Part shown: piece by piece, positions 1-11,500 of the stretch
How the letters are laid out: the number at the start of each line of letters is the position of its first letter
Position numbering within the stretch: position 1 is the first letter of the stretch
DNA from: Pagrus major
Taxonomy: Eukaryota > Chordata > Actinopteri > Spariformes > Sparidae
Direction: 5' to 3'
Length of the DNA: 64,000 bases
Assembly: GCF_040436345.1 (NCBI RefSeq)
Contig: NC_133225.1
Span: forward strand, 21,866,040-21,930,039
The notes under the pieces: generated by a model
Seen by the model: only the letters and a program-made list of their open reading frames with translations
Told to the model about the DNA's origin: nothing
Database searches by the model: none
Made by a program: the position numbers and the translations under genes

Positions 1-1866
1 ATGACAGTACTGGGCCGGCCCAAATATGTGCATCGGCCCACCGGGCATTGCCCGGTATGCCAGATGGCCAGTCCAGCCCTGCTGCTAACTGTATATTGCT
101 AATGACTGTAGCTACTGTTAGTTTGTTAACTCAGTTAGCCGTGAAGCTAACAGGACTACCAGGGTAATGTTGGTGGTAACACCACTTACACAGCAGCTTT
201 GGAGTGCTGGGAGAAAGAGGTTTTCAGGCCCAGGTCTAGCTGTTTTGTTTTTCATCCTCCATGTGAACAAACAGTAGCCTAAACCATTACCCATATCATT
301 CTGCAAAGTGGAAGTCAAACATCCAAATGAAGTAACAATAAATAAAAACAAACATGAACAAACAGACAAACAAAAAAAACAACTTTTGAGTGGAAGGGGA
401 AAATTAATTTCTGTAACACTCATTTTGCAGAAATATCAATATTTGAAAGGGACCCTGAAGATAACCACTCAAGTGAACTGCTGCTGTCTTTCAGGTGAAG
501 CTGGACTTTTCTGTGTGTGTGCATGTTTGCTGCTATCTGCACTTTGCACAACATAACACCCACCTCTATTGTACCGAGGTTTCTCATAAACAAACCTCGC
601 TTTTCCATAACTCTGCTATGAGCTGTTGCATCTTCTAACAGCAATGCACAAAGTTCAACTAATGAGTGATGTTTTTCCTCCTTGCTTTGTTTCCTTTTAA
701 AGGCCTGAGGTGGTGACAGCAATCAATATTAGATTGGAAAAAGAAATGACATGAAAACAAAACAAAAATGCATATTTTTTCTCTTTTACATTTGATAATC
801 TTTTGACCCTGAACATGAATCTTAGCCCTTGTTAGTGTCCCCATGTTAGGAGCCACTGGTCTACTGTGTAGCTCCCCCTGTAACCTTACAGCCCTCTTCC
901 TCCTGCCTGCTTTGCCCCTTTGGATCTACATGCAAGCTTTTTCACTGCGTTTCTTTGTTTTTAGTCAAATAACAATTGTTTGAGGCTGCGTTTTGCACAC
1001 ATTCTATATCTAACAATACATGAAGACTTTAATTTCTAAATGCGTCCCATTGTTATTAATATAATGATGAGCTCAGTCTGAGGTAGATACCAGATGACAA
1101 AATGAAAAGTTTGCTAAAAGCTACTCAACTCTGTAACTTCTGACCCTGCATTTATTGGCTGTCAGTGCCGGACCAGCAATCTGGCATAACAAGCATCTTT
1201 AACCCAATCGCAAGAATAAACGTTAGCTGAGCACGTTTCTGCAAAACTACAGATCGTTTAAAACATTGTAGTTTCTTCTGTGACAATGCTGTGCTTATAA
1301 TATGGTTACTTTTAGGCACAAAAACCACTTGATTATGGTTAGAAAAACATCAAGTTTGTTCTTAAAATACCTGTTTTGGTTGCCACAAACAGTCGAAGAT
1401 GTTCTGCCTACCTTGAAAAATATCTGCTTTTGGTCACCACAAGCATGGCTGGAAATTGTCCAGGAGTCTCCTCGAAATTATCCAGTAGTATAACACAAAA
1501 AAACTTAGCTTAGCTTTTTATACAGATATCTTTTAATTGTATTACATATCCCGTTGCTGAGATGTGTAATATACAGCTGTGTGTAAATGTGTGTGTCCTG
1601 TTTGTTTGTTTGTCTCTGTCGCTGTACATGTTTCAGTTGTGACCTTCCAAAGAACTGCAGATGAAAATCACATTTAAACTAAATCTGGTAAAATTAATGA
1701 AATTAATTTGTGTTTTTATATTGCACATGGTTCTTCACCAAAAAGATCAATACATAGATTGTTGCTACATGCTTATTAGCTGCCATTTGCTGGTATATTA
1801 ATAATGAATCATTAGAATCAACAGTTGAAACAAACCACATTTCCTGAAGATGGTTTTGGAATTGAA

Positions 1867-1868
<2 letters not shown>

Positions 1869-1946
<78 letters not shown>
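1869..1946. repeat. (TG)n microsatellite
   Basis: An almost perfect dinucleotide TG run of about 78 bases, directly visible. It generates a spurious threonine-histidine reading frame on the minus strand. Confidence 0.97.
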
Positions 1947-1948
<2 letters not shown>

Positions 1949-2571
1949 ATAATCACATACCGCAGTGCTGACGGCCTGTAGGTGTGAGTTTGACATTGTT
2001 TTCCACTTGACATCAGCAGAAAGAGCAGAAATTGCTACTCATGTCAGAAGTCAGTGAGGAAAATTCAAATCATTTGTTCGGTTTGATTTGTTCCTCATTT
2101 CCCCCAAATATTCTCATTGTACCTTCAGAGAGAGCTCACAAATCTCGCATCTGTATTGTCTTTCCAGAACCAGAGGCACTTTAAAACATACTGATATCAA
2201 TTTTTCTGGAATGCCCATCCTTTTACCCTCCTATCCACATGACTTACACCCAAAAGACACAAGATTACCCCACTAATCTGACAGAGAACTCAAGAGCAAG
2301 ATACTGTAGACCTCTTCTCCACTCCATAATCATATTGTCCATCTCTTACTTGTTGCTTTTCTGTAAATCTTGCTTATACATGAATCTTGATAGTTTTGCA
2401 AGCATCGAAGTAATGTTATTTCTTTATCATGAGAATTCCTTCCTTGACATTTTGACTTGTGACAGCTGGATGAGCACAAGTTGAACATATAACAGAAATG
2501 ATGCCGGTGCAGTGCAGTCAGAATCTCTGCGGTGAAGAGTCCAATCAATTTCAGAAATGTGTCCCAACATA

Positions 2572-2781
2572 CACTGCTCAGAATTAGTTAGGGATATTGG
2601 GATATGTTAGTGTTTCACTTGATTGTTTGTTATGTGACATATCTAATAATTAATGTGTGTTTTGTGAATATATTTAGTCCCCAAAAGTAATTCGACACAT
2701 TTCATTGGACTTCTATTGCATATCCATGCACATGCATATATGCACCCATATCCCAATATTCCTAACTCATTTTGAGTAGTG
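2572..2781. mobile_element. Tc1/mariner-type MITE (210 bp)
   Basis: The left end CACTGCTCAGAATTAGTTAG and the right end (reverse complement CACTACTCAAAATGAGTTAG) form imperfect terminal inverted repeats that continue into a shared GGATATTGGGATAT-type sequence. Both ends are bordered by TA (2570-2571 and 2782-2783), the target duplication expected for Tc1/mariner elements. There is no coding capacity. A related end lies at 26925-26976. Confidence 0.75.
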
Positions 2782-4177
2782 TACTTCAAATTCAATAAAA
2801 AACTTTGCCCACAATTACCCACCTGAATAAAAAACTAAAAACAAGTATGAAATGCCAAGTTTGCATTGTGTAGCACAGAGATAAGAACTCACAACACGCT
2901 GTTCTCTCCGCTCTCATTAGTAAATTTCCTCCTCTTTGTGAAAATGTGATGTATGTTTTTCCTCATTACACGATACAGGAGATTTATTCTTTGATAACTT
3001 ACTGACACCAATAAAAGTCACTGCTGATTTTTTATTTCTAATGATGCTGCGTGGTGGGTTGGGTATACGGTATGAGTGGACACTGAGTCATTTTCCATGA
3101 GGCGTATGAACCTTTACAGATAAAATGCCAGCTTTGTTTGATGTGATGTTCTTAACTGTAGAAGCTAAGAGCAGCAGGTGTTGATTAATTGTTTTTCCTG
3201 CCTTTCAACCCAATCCTGTTTTGACATACAGATGATACTTTTCCCTTCCATATCTACATTTCACACCTCTGTATTTGCTGCCCACGCATTTTTTTGTGTG
3301 TGTGAAAATAACGTGAAAACAAAATGATAATTCAGCCAGATAGTCTCGTTAACCTTTTTCCTTTTCAGTTACATTCCTACTTGAGGCCGACTCCTCCATC
3401 ATTTTGTAGAGGAAACTCAATTTCTTGATACTTAATGCTGCTGCTCTCTACTTCTGTCTTCCCCTCCCAGATGCTTTGGTCACTCTGGTGTTGTTGCAGG
3501 TCAGTCAAACACCAGAAATAACTCCCTGCAGTTCCCTGAAGCCTTCATCGTGAGTTAAATACATCACTGAAACTTTCTTTTCTGCTTAAAACCCTCAGAC
3601 TGTGACAAACTGGACACATCTGGAATGATGACCTCAGCTTCAAACGATATTAAGCTGTCTGTAAAATATCTACAGAGGATAATTGAGACTATATAAGACA
3701 TTTTTCTTTTCACACATCTCCACCTAATTACACCATGATCTCTATTTACAATTTATTTCTGCACAACCACTTTCCCATCAGCCTCAGGACCGCTGCTATA
3801 ACCTATCTGATTGAGAGCAAAAGCAACCCAAACACATTATTTTTACTACATTTGTAAAACTGTAACTATTTTCCTGTATACACTTTTACGAATAATGCAT
3901 ATCTGAAAAAAATATTTTGTAATTTGCTGAACTTTGATCAAGATCATGAACTCATTGGACTAAACTGCGGCTAACACTACCCTCTGGTGGCAAAGAGTCA
4001 CAATGAAAGTGGGCAACTTCCACAGATGTTTAATCTGTCTTATGGCTGCAGTTTTTGCATCCAGCTCAAGTCAGTCTGGTTATATATCCCTAAATCAAAA
4101 ATCACATTACCTCAGTGGGATTTATGATGAGTTATAATACAGTGAAGGACTCTTAGACCCTTGATTCAAGTGAGAAA

Positions 4178-4265
4178 AACTAAAAAAAATGGAAGAAACC
4201 TCAGGAAGAGCCACAGAGGAGGGATCCCTCTCCCAGACCCAAACCGGCAGTTAAAAGTTTGAAGA
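4178..4265. repeat. Dispersed fish repeat, copy 1
   Basis: The segment reading ...CAGGAAGAGCCACAGAG..GGGATCCCTCTCCCAG is repeated at 32940-33020. The class is not recognised. Confidence 0.5.
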
Positions 4266-4391
4266 GATATAAGTTATGCAGTTGAGAGTGTGTTAAACAG
4301 TGGCATAAATCCCAAGGCAGCATACAAAACCGTTTAAATAAGATATTTTAAAATAGAATATAAACAGAAATAACTTCTCATGTTTACTTAA

Positions 4392-4857
4392 AGGTACACT
4401 ATGTAGTTTTGGGGAAAACTTTTTAATCAGAAGAGAAAGATCTTCACTGACGGATTATTTGTATGCCTAAAGAAACTACATAAACAAGCTCTCTTTGTTT
4501 TCATGACTGAATGAACTGAACTGACCTTAAAGGACAACACAGTTTCATTCTGTTTTTGCTTTGTTTATATTTGGAGGACCCTGCCACCTTTCTAGCTTCA
4601 AACTATTCTGAGGACCTTATTTTCCTCTGAGAACAGCTTGTTTATCAGTTATGGAAAAGACAAATCTTGTTTGTATTGTTACCTCACTGATATTTCTTCT
4701 CCAAAACTACATAGTGAATACAGGAATGTCACAGGTGTTTTTTCAAAGCCCCTTTTTCAAAGATAAAACAAATCAGCAGAAGCGTCTATACTGCCATCTG
4801 TTGGACAATCTGTGTTACTACATGAAACACAGAGCGAACCATTGAAGTGTTACAGTG
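4392..4857. mobile_element. TTAA-flanked MITE with CACTATGTAGTTTTGG arm
   Basis: TTAA at 4388-4391 is followed by AGGTACACTATGTAGTTTTG. An inverted copy of the arm (CCAAAACTACATAGTG) lies near 4702-4717. The right boundary is uncertain: a weaker similarity extends to about 4857. Similar short elements are common in fish genomes. No coding potential was seen. Confidence 0.5.
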
Positions 4858-5204
4858 TATTGATGCAGAGGGAACAACACTGTATCAATATCGGTCCATT
4901 AACATGGACCATCATATTAAAAAATTTAATATTTTATTGTGTCAGTAACACACATATGATAATATCGTATGAATTATTATTAAATGAATGACCATAAATG
5001 GACTGTACTTCTAGTCTTAGCGACAACACAATTCACCCATTCACACACACACACATGATAACCATATATGGTTATCATGTTCATCCTCGAAAAGGCAAAG
5101 AACGCGTTTTATGTAGGAAGATGTGTCATTATAAAGTATGTTAATGAGATTACTCCATAAAATACGCCCTGTCAAGAAAAGAAAAAAAAAAAAAAACACA
5201 CAAG

Positions 5205-5402
5205 TCTCTAACCCAAAAATTGGGTTACTCTCTGAAAAACAACCCAAAATTGGTGCATAACCTTGAAAACCCATAAATTGGGTTAAAATAGTAGCCCTAT
5301 AACCCAATAAATGGGTTACTCTCTATAAAAATAACCCAAAAATTTAACCCAACAAAATAACCCATAAATTGGGTTACCAAAATAACCCAACAGTTTTTAG
5401 TG
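5205..5402. repeat. AACCCA/TGGGTT inverted-repeat cluster
   Basis: At least eight AACCCA or TGGGTT blocks alternate in both orientations over 200 bases, for example around 5212-5228, 5277-5286 and 5309-5316. The arrangement is typical of fish foldback or MITE-derived repeats. The class was not determined. Confidence 0.6.
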
Positions 5403-5869
5403 TGTACATACGCATGCATACACCGATGGAAAAGCCATGGAAGAGCCACCGGGAGCAATTTGGATACTTTGACATGTGGACTGCAGGGGCCAGGAATCAA
5501 ACCACCAACCTTCCAATTGGTGGGTGACTGCTCTGCCTCCTGCTGCCCCTCATATGACTAACATGACTAATCCAGCACAGATTTCAGTCCTGGATCTGTT
5601 TGTTTATCAGTTCTTCTGGTTGTCTTTTCACTAATCCTTCAGTGTAGCTGTTCTTTTGACAGTTATGGTTACAGACTCTCCCTTAACTTATGTTTTGAGT
5701 GTCATCTATTTGCCATAAAAAGAGACAAAACACATCCTGAAGTTAAAGATAAATTTGACTGATAGCATTTTTTAATAATGAATTTTCTATAGATATCAGA
5801 ATAATATTAATCGTGCAGTGAAAATCTGATATCGACAGCCAGAACATGCTCATGTTTAAAGTGCTTTAG

Positions 5870-6514
5870 TACAGAAGCCCTAAAGGGCCATGCATTCATA
5901 CATTTTATTTCCTCCGTTTTCCAGTGATAACGAGTTAATTTCCTTTTTTTTAATTCGAGATCTCGAGTTATTATCTCGAAATAACAACTGCTGTTTTCCC
6001 GAGATAACAGGATAATTTTCTCGAGATCTCGAGAAAACAAAACAAACGAGGAGCAGGACCATATCGATCACCGCCTCACATATCTTTTCAATCAAGGCCT
6101 GACACAGGCTGAAATAACATTATGCCTTGCTATTACAGATTATATACACATTAGTGTGCGTAATCTAAAAATACGGTTAGCAAGGCTTCAGCTATATCGG
6201 CGGCGCAATCTAAGTGAGCCTGATGTCGTCGTTAACTACATAGCTGACCAGCTATGAGGTCCCGGGCATCTCCATAATCTCAGGCCTATCATATCACAGT
6301 CATTATCTCGAGATCTCGAATGAATTATATTATTATCTCGGGAAAACAAAATTTCGTTATCTCGAAATCTCGAGAAAATTATCCCATTATCTCGGCAGTT
6401 GTTATTTCGAGATAATAACTCGAGATCTCGAGAAAACATATTAAATTAACTCGTTATCACGGGAAAACAGAGGAAATAAAATGTATGAATGCATGGCCCT
6501 TTAGGGCTTCCGTA
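5870..6514 (+). mobile_element. Long-TIR element with relic integrase-type HTH reading frame
   Basis: The 645-bp element begins TACAGAAGCCCTAAAGGGCC and ends with its inverted counterpart (TACGGAAGCCCTAAAGGGCC on the other strand). It is flanked by a perfect 6-bp duplication CTTTAG (5864-5869 and 6515-6520). The inverted repeats run for about 160 bases and are full of TCTCGAGATCTCGAGA palindromes. The middle (about 6050-6285, plus strand) reads as a degraded protein: NQGLTQAEITLCLAI, then SVRNLKIRLARLQLYRRR, then a TGA stop, then GPGHLHNLRP. This resembles the N-terminal helix-turn-helix region of integrase-core transposon proteins found in fish. The 6-bp duplication and integrase relic suggest an IS3EU-like or related superfamily. 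That assignment is inferred from memory and has not been checked by a search. Confidence 0.7.
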
Positions 6515-8025
6515 CTTTAGAGCTCAAAGTCTTGTGTGACAAAGATAATTCAAATTAATACTCGTCATTTGTATAAAACTACTGTAGATCATGAGAGACA
6601 GACATGTTTGCTTTATGTTAGAGGACTGTTAAACTAAACCTCAAAACCACGTATGAAGTTCTAACATCTTCATCCAGGGGTTTCTGACAACACGGAGCAG
6701 ACATGAGCTATAATTTCTTCATGTTGAGATATATGAGTATATGAAGTGTAGTAAAAGCATTATGCATCCTCAAACTACCGTACTGTACAATACACATGTA
6801 CAATTTTTTTGGGACGTTTTAATGTGGTGGTTAATGTTTTATGTTGTTGGCTGAACTCTCAGGTTCAGCTTCTGACAGATATGGATCATTTTCTTGAAAT
6901 GATGTGAAAACTTTCTGAAGTTAAATACTCGTACTTCATCGTTGAGGCCGAATTTAGCCCTTTTAATGAACAATTGTGATAATGACTTTCTGGGTTCCAT
7001 CGCCTCTTGCACTACAAAGTGGTATTATGAGACTGGACTGGATACATGGACGAGTTTTATACTGTTGTTTCTTCACACTCTGATGATGATGTTTCATTTT
7101 TTTAATGTTTTAAACGTAAACTCTGGCCACATCTTATTGCCCCTTTACTGTAAGTACAGCTATACCAATAAATGTTGATAAAATAAACTCAGGAAACTTA
7201 AGTCCATATGTCCTGTAAAAACATTCTCTCACTATACTTAATATACACACAGACAGAACAGTATCTGTTCATAGTATCTTCTTCTCCACACATCACGTTT
7301 ATCAGATCTTAACCTGCAGTCTGCGGTCACACAGATGATTTGAATCTCCATGTGGTCAGAGATAAAACTTTATGGAAGACAATAGAGTGAAGTTCTCGCC
7401 AGTTTCACTTTCTCCACGCAGGCCACCATACAAAACAGGAACCAGGAAAAAGACCTTTTTTTCTGCTGAGAAACTAAAGTGCAGTGTGGTGGAAAGTGCC
7501 GTAAGTCAGTCATCACTTTTGTACCAAGCGACACCTTGTTCCAACTTGAACAATGAAGCTCGAAACACCACAGATGTCTCTTTGGTTATGAGTAATCCAG
7601 CATTTCACCTTGCATGAGTCACCTTTTTTTAAGGTCATTGTTTTTCTGCGACCACTTCCTGTCACATGTTTACCTCTTGACAGGCTCCCGCTGTGCTGCT
7701 CAGGGATCACATAGGCTGGTTCTTTGTTTCTGCAGTCTCGAGGTTTCATTTTACTCTGACCAAAGTAAGACTGACTCTTTACAGAAAACTGATGGTTTAT
7801 CAGTTAATGTGCACACATTAAGTGAAATCTTTCTAATCCAAGGCTGACATTTTTTTGTCTATTTTATTGAGTTTGATGTAGATGTAGCTGTTAATAAGTC
7901 CAAGAGTCTACAGCGACACCTGCAGCTCTGCGAGTCTGTGACGCGTATTTTACCAAAAACAATCCATTTAACAGTTGCTGAGATATAAATGGACCAGAGA
8001 TGTGGAAGAACTGATACTGATACAG

Positions 8026-8031
8026 TTTATT
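8026..8031 (-). promoter_or_regulatory. Candidate poly(A) signal for the cytokine receptor gene
   Basis: TTTATT on the plus strand gives AATAAA on the minus strand, about 530 bases downstream of the stop codon at 8557-8559. The distance is reasonable, but other A/T-rich hexamers occur nearby, so this is only a candidate. Confidence 0.35.
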
Positions 8032-8215
8032 GACAACATACACTGACAAAGACTGAGAGATTAACCCTCCTGCTTTCACAACTGTATGTAAAAATGGCAC
8101 CAGCAGAATTCAACATGGAGATTAAAAAAATGTTTTCCTCATCAAAAGATTACTTTGCAGATTTCTATTCATCCAGCATCACAAATACAAACATTGTTTA
8201 AAAAGAAAAAAAATA

Positions 8216-8510
8216 TTAGAACCATAGACTGTATAAAACATAGAGGTAGTCTCTGAGTTGTATAAAGGCACCCTCCGTACAGTTGTCATGAACAGGAAAA
8301 TTAGCTGTAGAAACTAAAATCGTTTTTTTGTACCAGGCTGTAAACAAAGACACAGAAACAAGTAAACAGGGTGTAAAGTTGTTCTTTTTAACATGTGGTC
8401 TTGTGGGGGTTGACTCACTTTTGGAGCCAACCTCAAGTGGCCATTCACACCTCTACGTTGGCTTCATGTTCCCGCCACAATGGTTGCCGCTTGAAAAAAT
8501 ACGTCAGCCC
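8216..8510. repeat. Dispersed fish repeat (ACCATAGACTGTATAAA type)
   Basis: The stretch starts with ACCATAGACTGTATAAAACA and ends with a segment reading TTGACTCACTTTTGGAGCCA. It looks like a short interspersed element common in spiny-rayed fish. Its boundaries and class are uncertain. It lies in the presumed 3' untranslated region of the cytokine receptor gene. Confidence 0.4.
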
Positions 8511-8556
8511 TTGATTTGTTAGTTCAGTTTTTTGCTGTGCAGTGGTTAAATTAATT

Positions 8557-11500
8557 TCAAGGCAATTCTGTCTTCACATCAAAGACCAAACCATTCCTGT
8601 ATATCAGCATGGCGATCTCGTTATCCAGCTGTTCCAGATCTGTCACTTCCCCTCCTTTGGATCTCTTCAGCGCCTGATCTGTAGAGCCGGGACCTAAGCA
8701 CTCATCACTGGTTCCTCCTGACAGACTTGAATCACCCCTCTCGTTCTCCACGTCCTCATCAGTGTCATCATCCCAGTCTCCTCTGAGGATGGTGGTCTCC
8801 TCTGCGTCCTCGGGGACGGACTTTCCCTCTGGATGCAGCTGGAGCAGCGTCAGCTCATGAACCTCCTCCTTTCTCTCCGGCATCTCCTGTTGCAGGTCAC
8901 ATTAGTAGAGGGAAGTAAGTTTATTTATGAAGATTTCAAACATTATTGTCATATGAACAGAGAACAAACTGCATTGTACAGTGATATCCACAGCTGGCTG
9001 TCCCTTTTGGTTGCTATATATAGTTACAGAAGTATTTTAAAGTTAAAACAAATGAGGTTAGAACAAAATAGAACAAAAAACAGAACAGAAGGAAAGAATT
9101 ACAATGAGACCCATTGAAAATGGAAATTGATCTATAAAGGGAAGTCTGAATAAGGCTGCAGTCACACATACATAAATGCAGGCCAATCAAAAAAATCAGA
9201 ATTGCCTGCCGGCGCTGAACGTGGGCAGTGCAGGATGTGACACACATAGATCTCAGTTTGCAGGTTTGTAGTCCTTTTGAGAAACCACATACACGTCGTT
9301 GCTATCTGTTGTGGCTGAGCCTCAGCCAGTCGAACTCCATGCAAAGCCAAGATGTGGATTTGCTTCGCCCCTGGATGTGAATGGGTTGTTTTTGCCTCTT
9401 CAGGTGCAATGTATGGAAGTGAACGGGAGGCTTATATTGTTTTCACGTTTGTGTGATCGTGGAGGCAGTGCCCCGTTTATTCCCATGAAGCTGAAAAAGT
9501 TTGACATCCTGGGCTCGAGATCTGCCACAGAGCTTCCTCACTGAGTGTGTCCACTGTAGGCTTCCAGTTTAGTTCAGTTTTAAATAATTTAGACCAGACT
9601 CTAGACTTTGTAGACGTTATCAGACTGAATGGGTGAGTGAAATGTTTTGTTTTTTTTGTTTTGTTTTTCCCGAGATATCTTCATTATGATTTTCTACATG
9701 AACACAAGCAACTACAACACAATGAATAACAACAATGGCCACATTATCACAGTCTGCATGTACATACATGCACATACACATAAGGAAAAGTTCAGTCCCA
9801 TTACAGTAGAGAGTGACACCTCACAACCCAAAAATATCAGTTAACCGCTTTTCATCCACTTTGCATTTAAATCTGTATGTTAGATATTCCATTGGTATCA
9901 TCTCAAACATCAGACATATTATCGATCCACCTGAATAAAATATTTTTCCGGGCAGCAAATGTAAGTATATTAAATAGTCTTCTTTGATAGCATCCTTTAA
10001 TGTGAGGACTGGGCAAAGCAAGAAACACGACCTGAGGTTCATCACCAACCTTGACGCCAAAAATCAGGCTAAGCCTATTAACAATTTTGTGCCAGTATTC
10101 CTCAATATGGATGCATCTCCACATAAGCGGAGTTGTTCAGATGTAAGCATCACTCCTTACTCAAATAAATGCCCCCTGTCCTCCCATATCTTAAATCCTC
10201 CATCCAAGCAAGCTGGGGCAAAGTCTATGTCGCGGTGTGTAGGAGCCAAGGGAGACAGTGTTTTTGAACGGCCTTCTAGCTTCCTAATCGCTTACCAAGC
10301 CTGTAGACTTGTTCTAATTATGATATTATCATCCATAATACCTTTAGTTTTCTTCAGGTCCAGTGAAATGTTTTAAAAAATGTATCCACTGTCCACTTGA
10401 ATCATGTAATTGGTCTTAAAGAAAGCTCACATTGATGTAATTGCTGATCACATTTGGAAACATTGAGGGACAGTTACTGAAAAGTAACACATTCACTCAA
10501 ACTTTCCACAACATTCAGTGTTATTAATAACCTGGTGATGACTATTATGGGAAAAACACTGAAGTTGGAGGAGACGCTTAGTGCATTAATTTAGACTCGT
10601 TTACAAAATAACGCATTAAAAAACTGTTTAATGATCTGTTGTGGCCACATTTTTGGAGTGATGGGCTTATTGTCAATGAAAAATGTCTGAAAATCAGAGA
10701 TTTCTGATGCCACCTTTGCATATCTTTATTTGATGCTTTACTCTTTATTTAATGGCTTCGCAAGTAAATATTGATTTTGGCAATTAAATCAGCATATTAT
10801 AGTGAATATATATGAGGTCTTCATGCTACTCCAAGAATACTCGTTCTGCTTTGTGGTTAAATCAAACGTTTGTGGTTTTCTCACATCGTCTTTCTGCAGA
10901 TTCACTGGGGACTTTCCTCCATTTCATCTACTTCCCTAGAAAAGAAAACATCCGCATCTTTCATTTCTATAATCTCTCTGCTGTTTGAGGTGCACTAAGA
11001 ATCATTTAGACATAAATAAATCGTTGCTGTACGACTGATGTGAAGATGAAGATGTTTGCACATTTATGTCAAATAAACAAGACCGTCAGCCTCTTGTGGT
11101 CTCTAGACTGGATTTGATAATGTTGAGCCACCAGGTTGGATTTGGAGGGAAATCTGATGAAAGCTTTATGGCATAAAATAGTGAAAATATGCTAATCTTC
11201 CTGAGCGAACTGAGTCAAATCTTTCAAATTTGTCTCAGTCTCTGAAACAACTATTGTTTGTTTGCTGTAATCCTGCACAGGTGTTAAGATTCGCCCTCTG
11301 AAATTGTACATTTTTAACTAAAATCTTGAAAATATAGAGATTTTTTTTTTTTATCAAAACAAAAAAACAATTCGCACATCTATGTCATAAGACAGGTGCA
11401 TAGGAGAGGGATGAGTAAATCAAAAGTTGCCAGCAAACTCCCTCCTTTACCCACTTTAGTGTTTTATGTTCTCCAGAATGTTTTATGCTTTAACTTACTG

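Larger units (their letters stand above)
1..8556. other. Gene-poor, repeat-rich flank
   Basis: No exon with credible splice sites or recognisable protein similarity was found on either strand. The stretch holds a (TG)n tract, a mariner-like MITE, a TTAA-flanked MITE, AACCCA/TGGGTT repeats and a long-inverted-repeat element, each listed separately. The first ~120 bases resemble a dispersed fish repeat of unknown class. The last ~500 bases should include the 3' untranslated region of the minus-strand cytokine receptor gene. Confidence 0.6.

Noticed and set aside
1798-2013. Histidine-threonine repeat frame on the minus strand
   Set aside because: It is a translation of the (TG)n tract.
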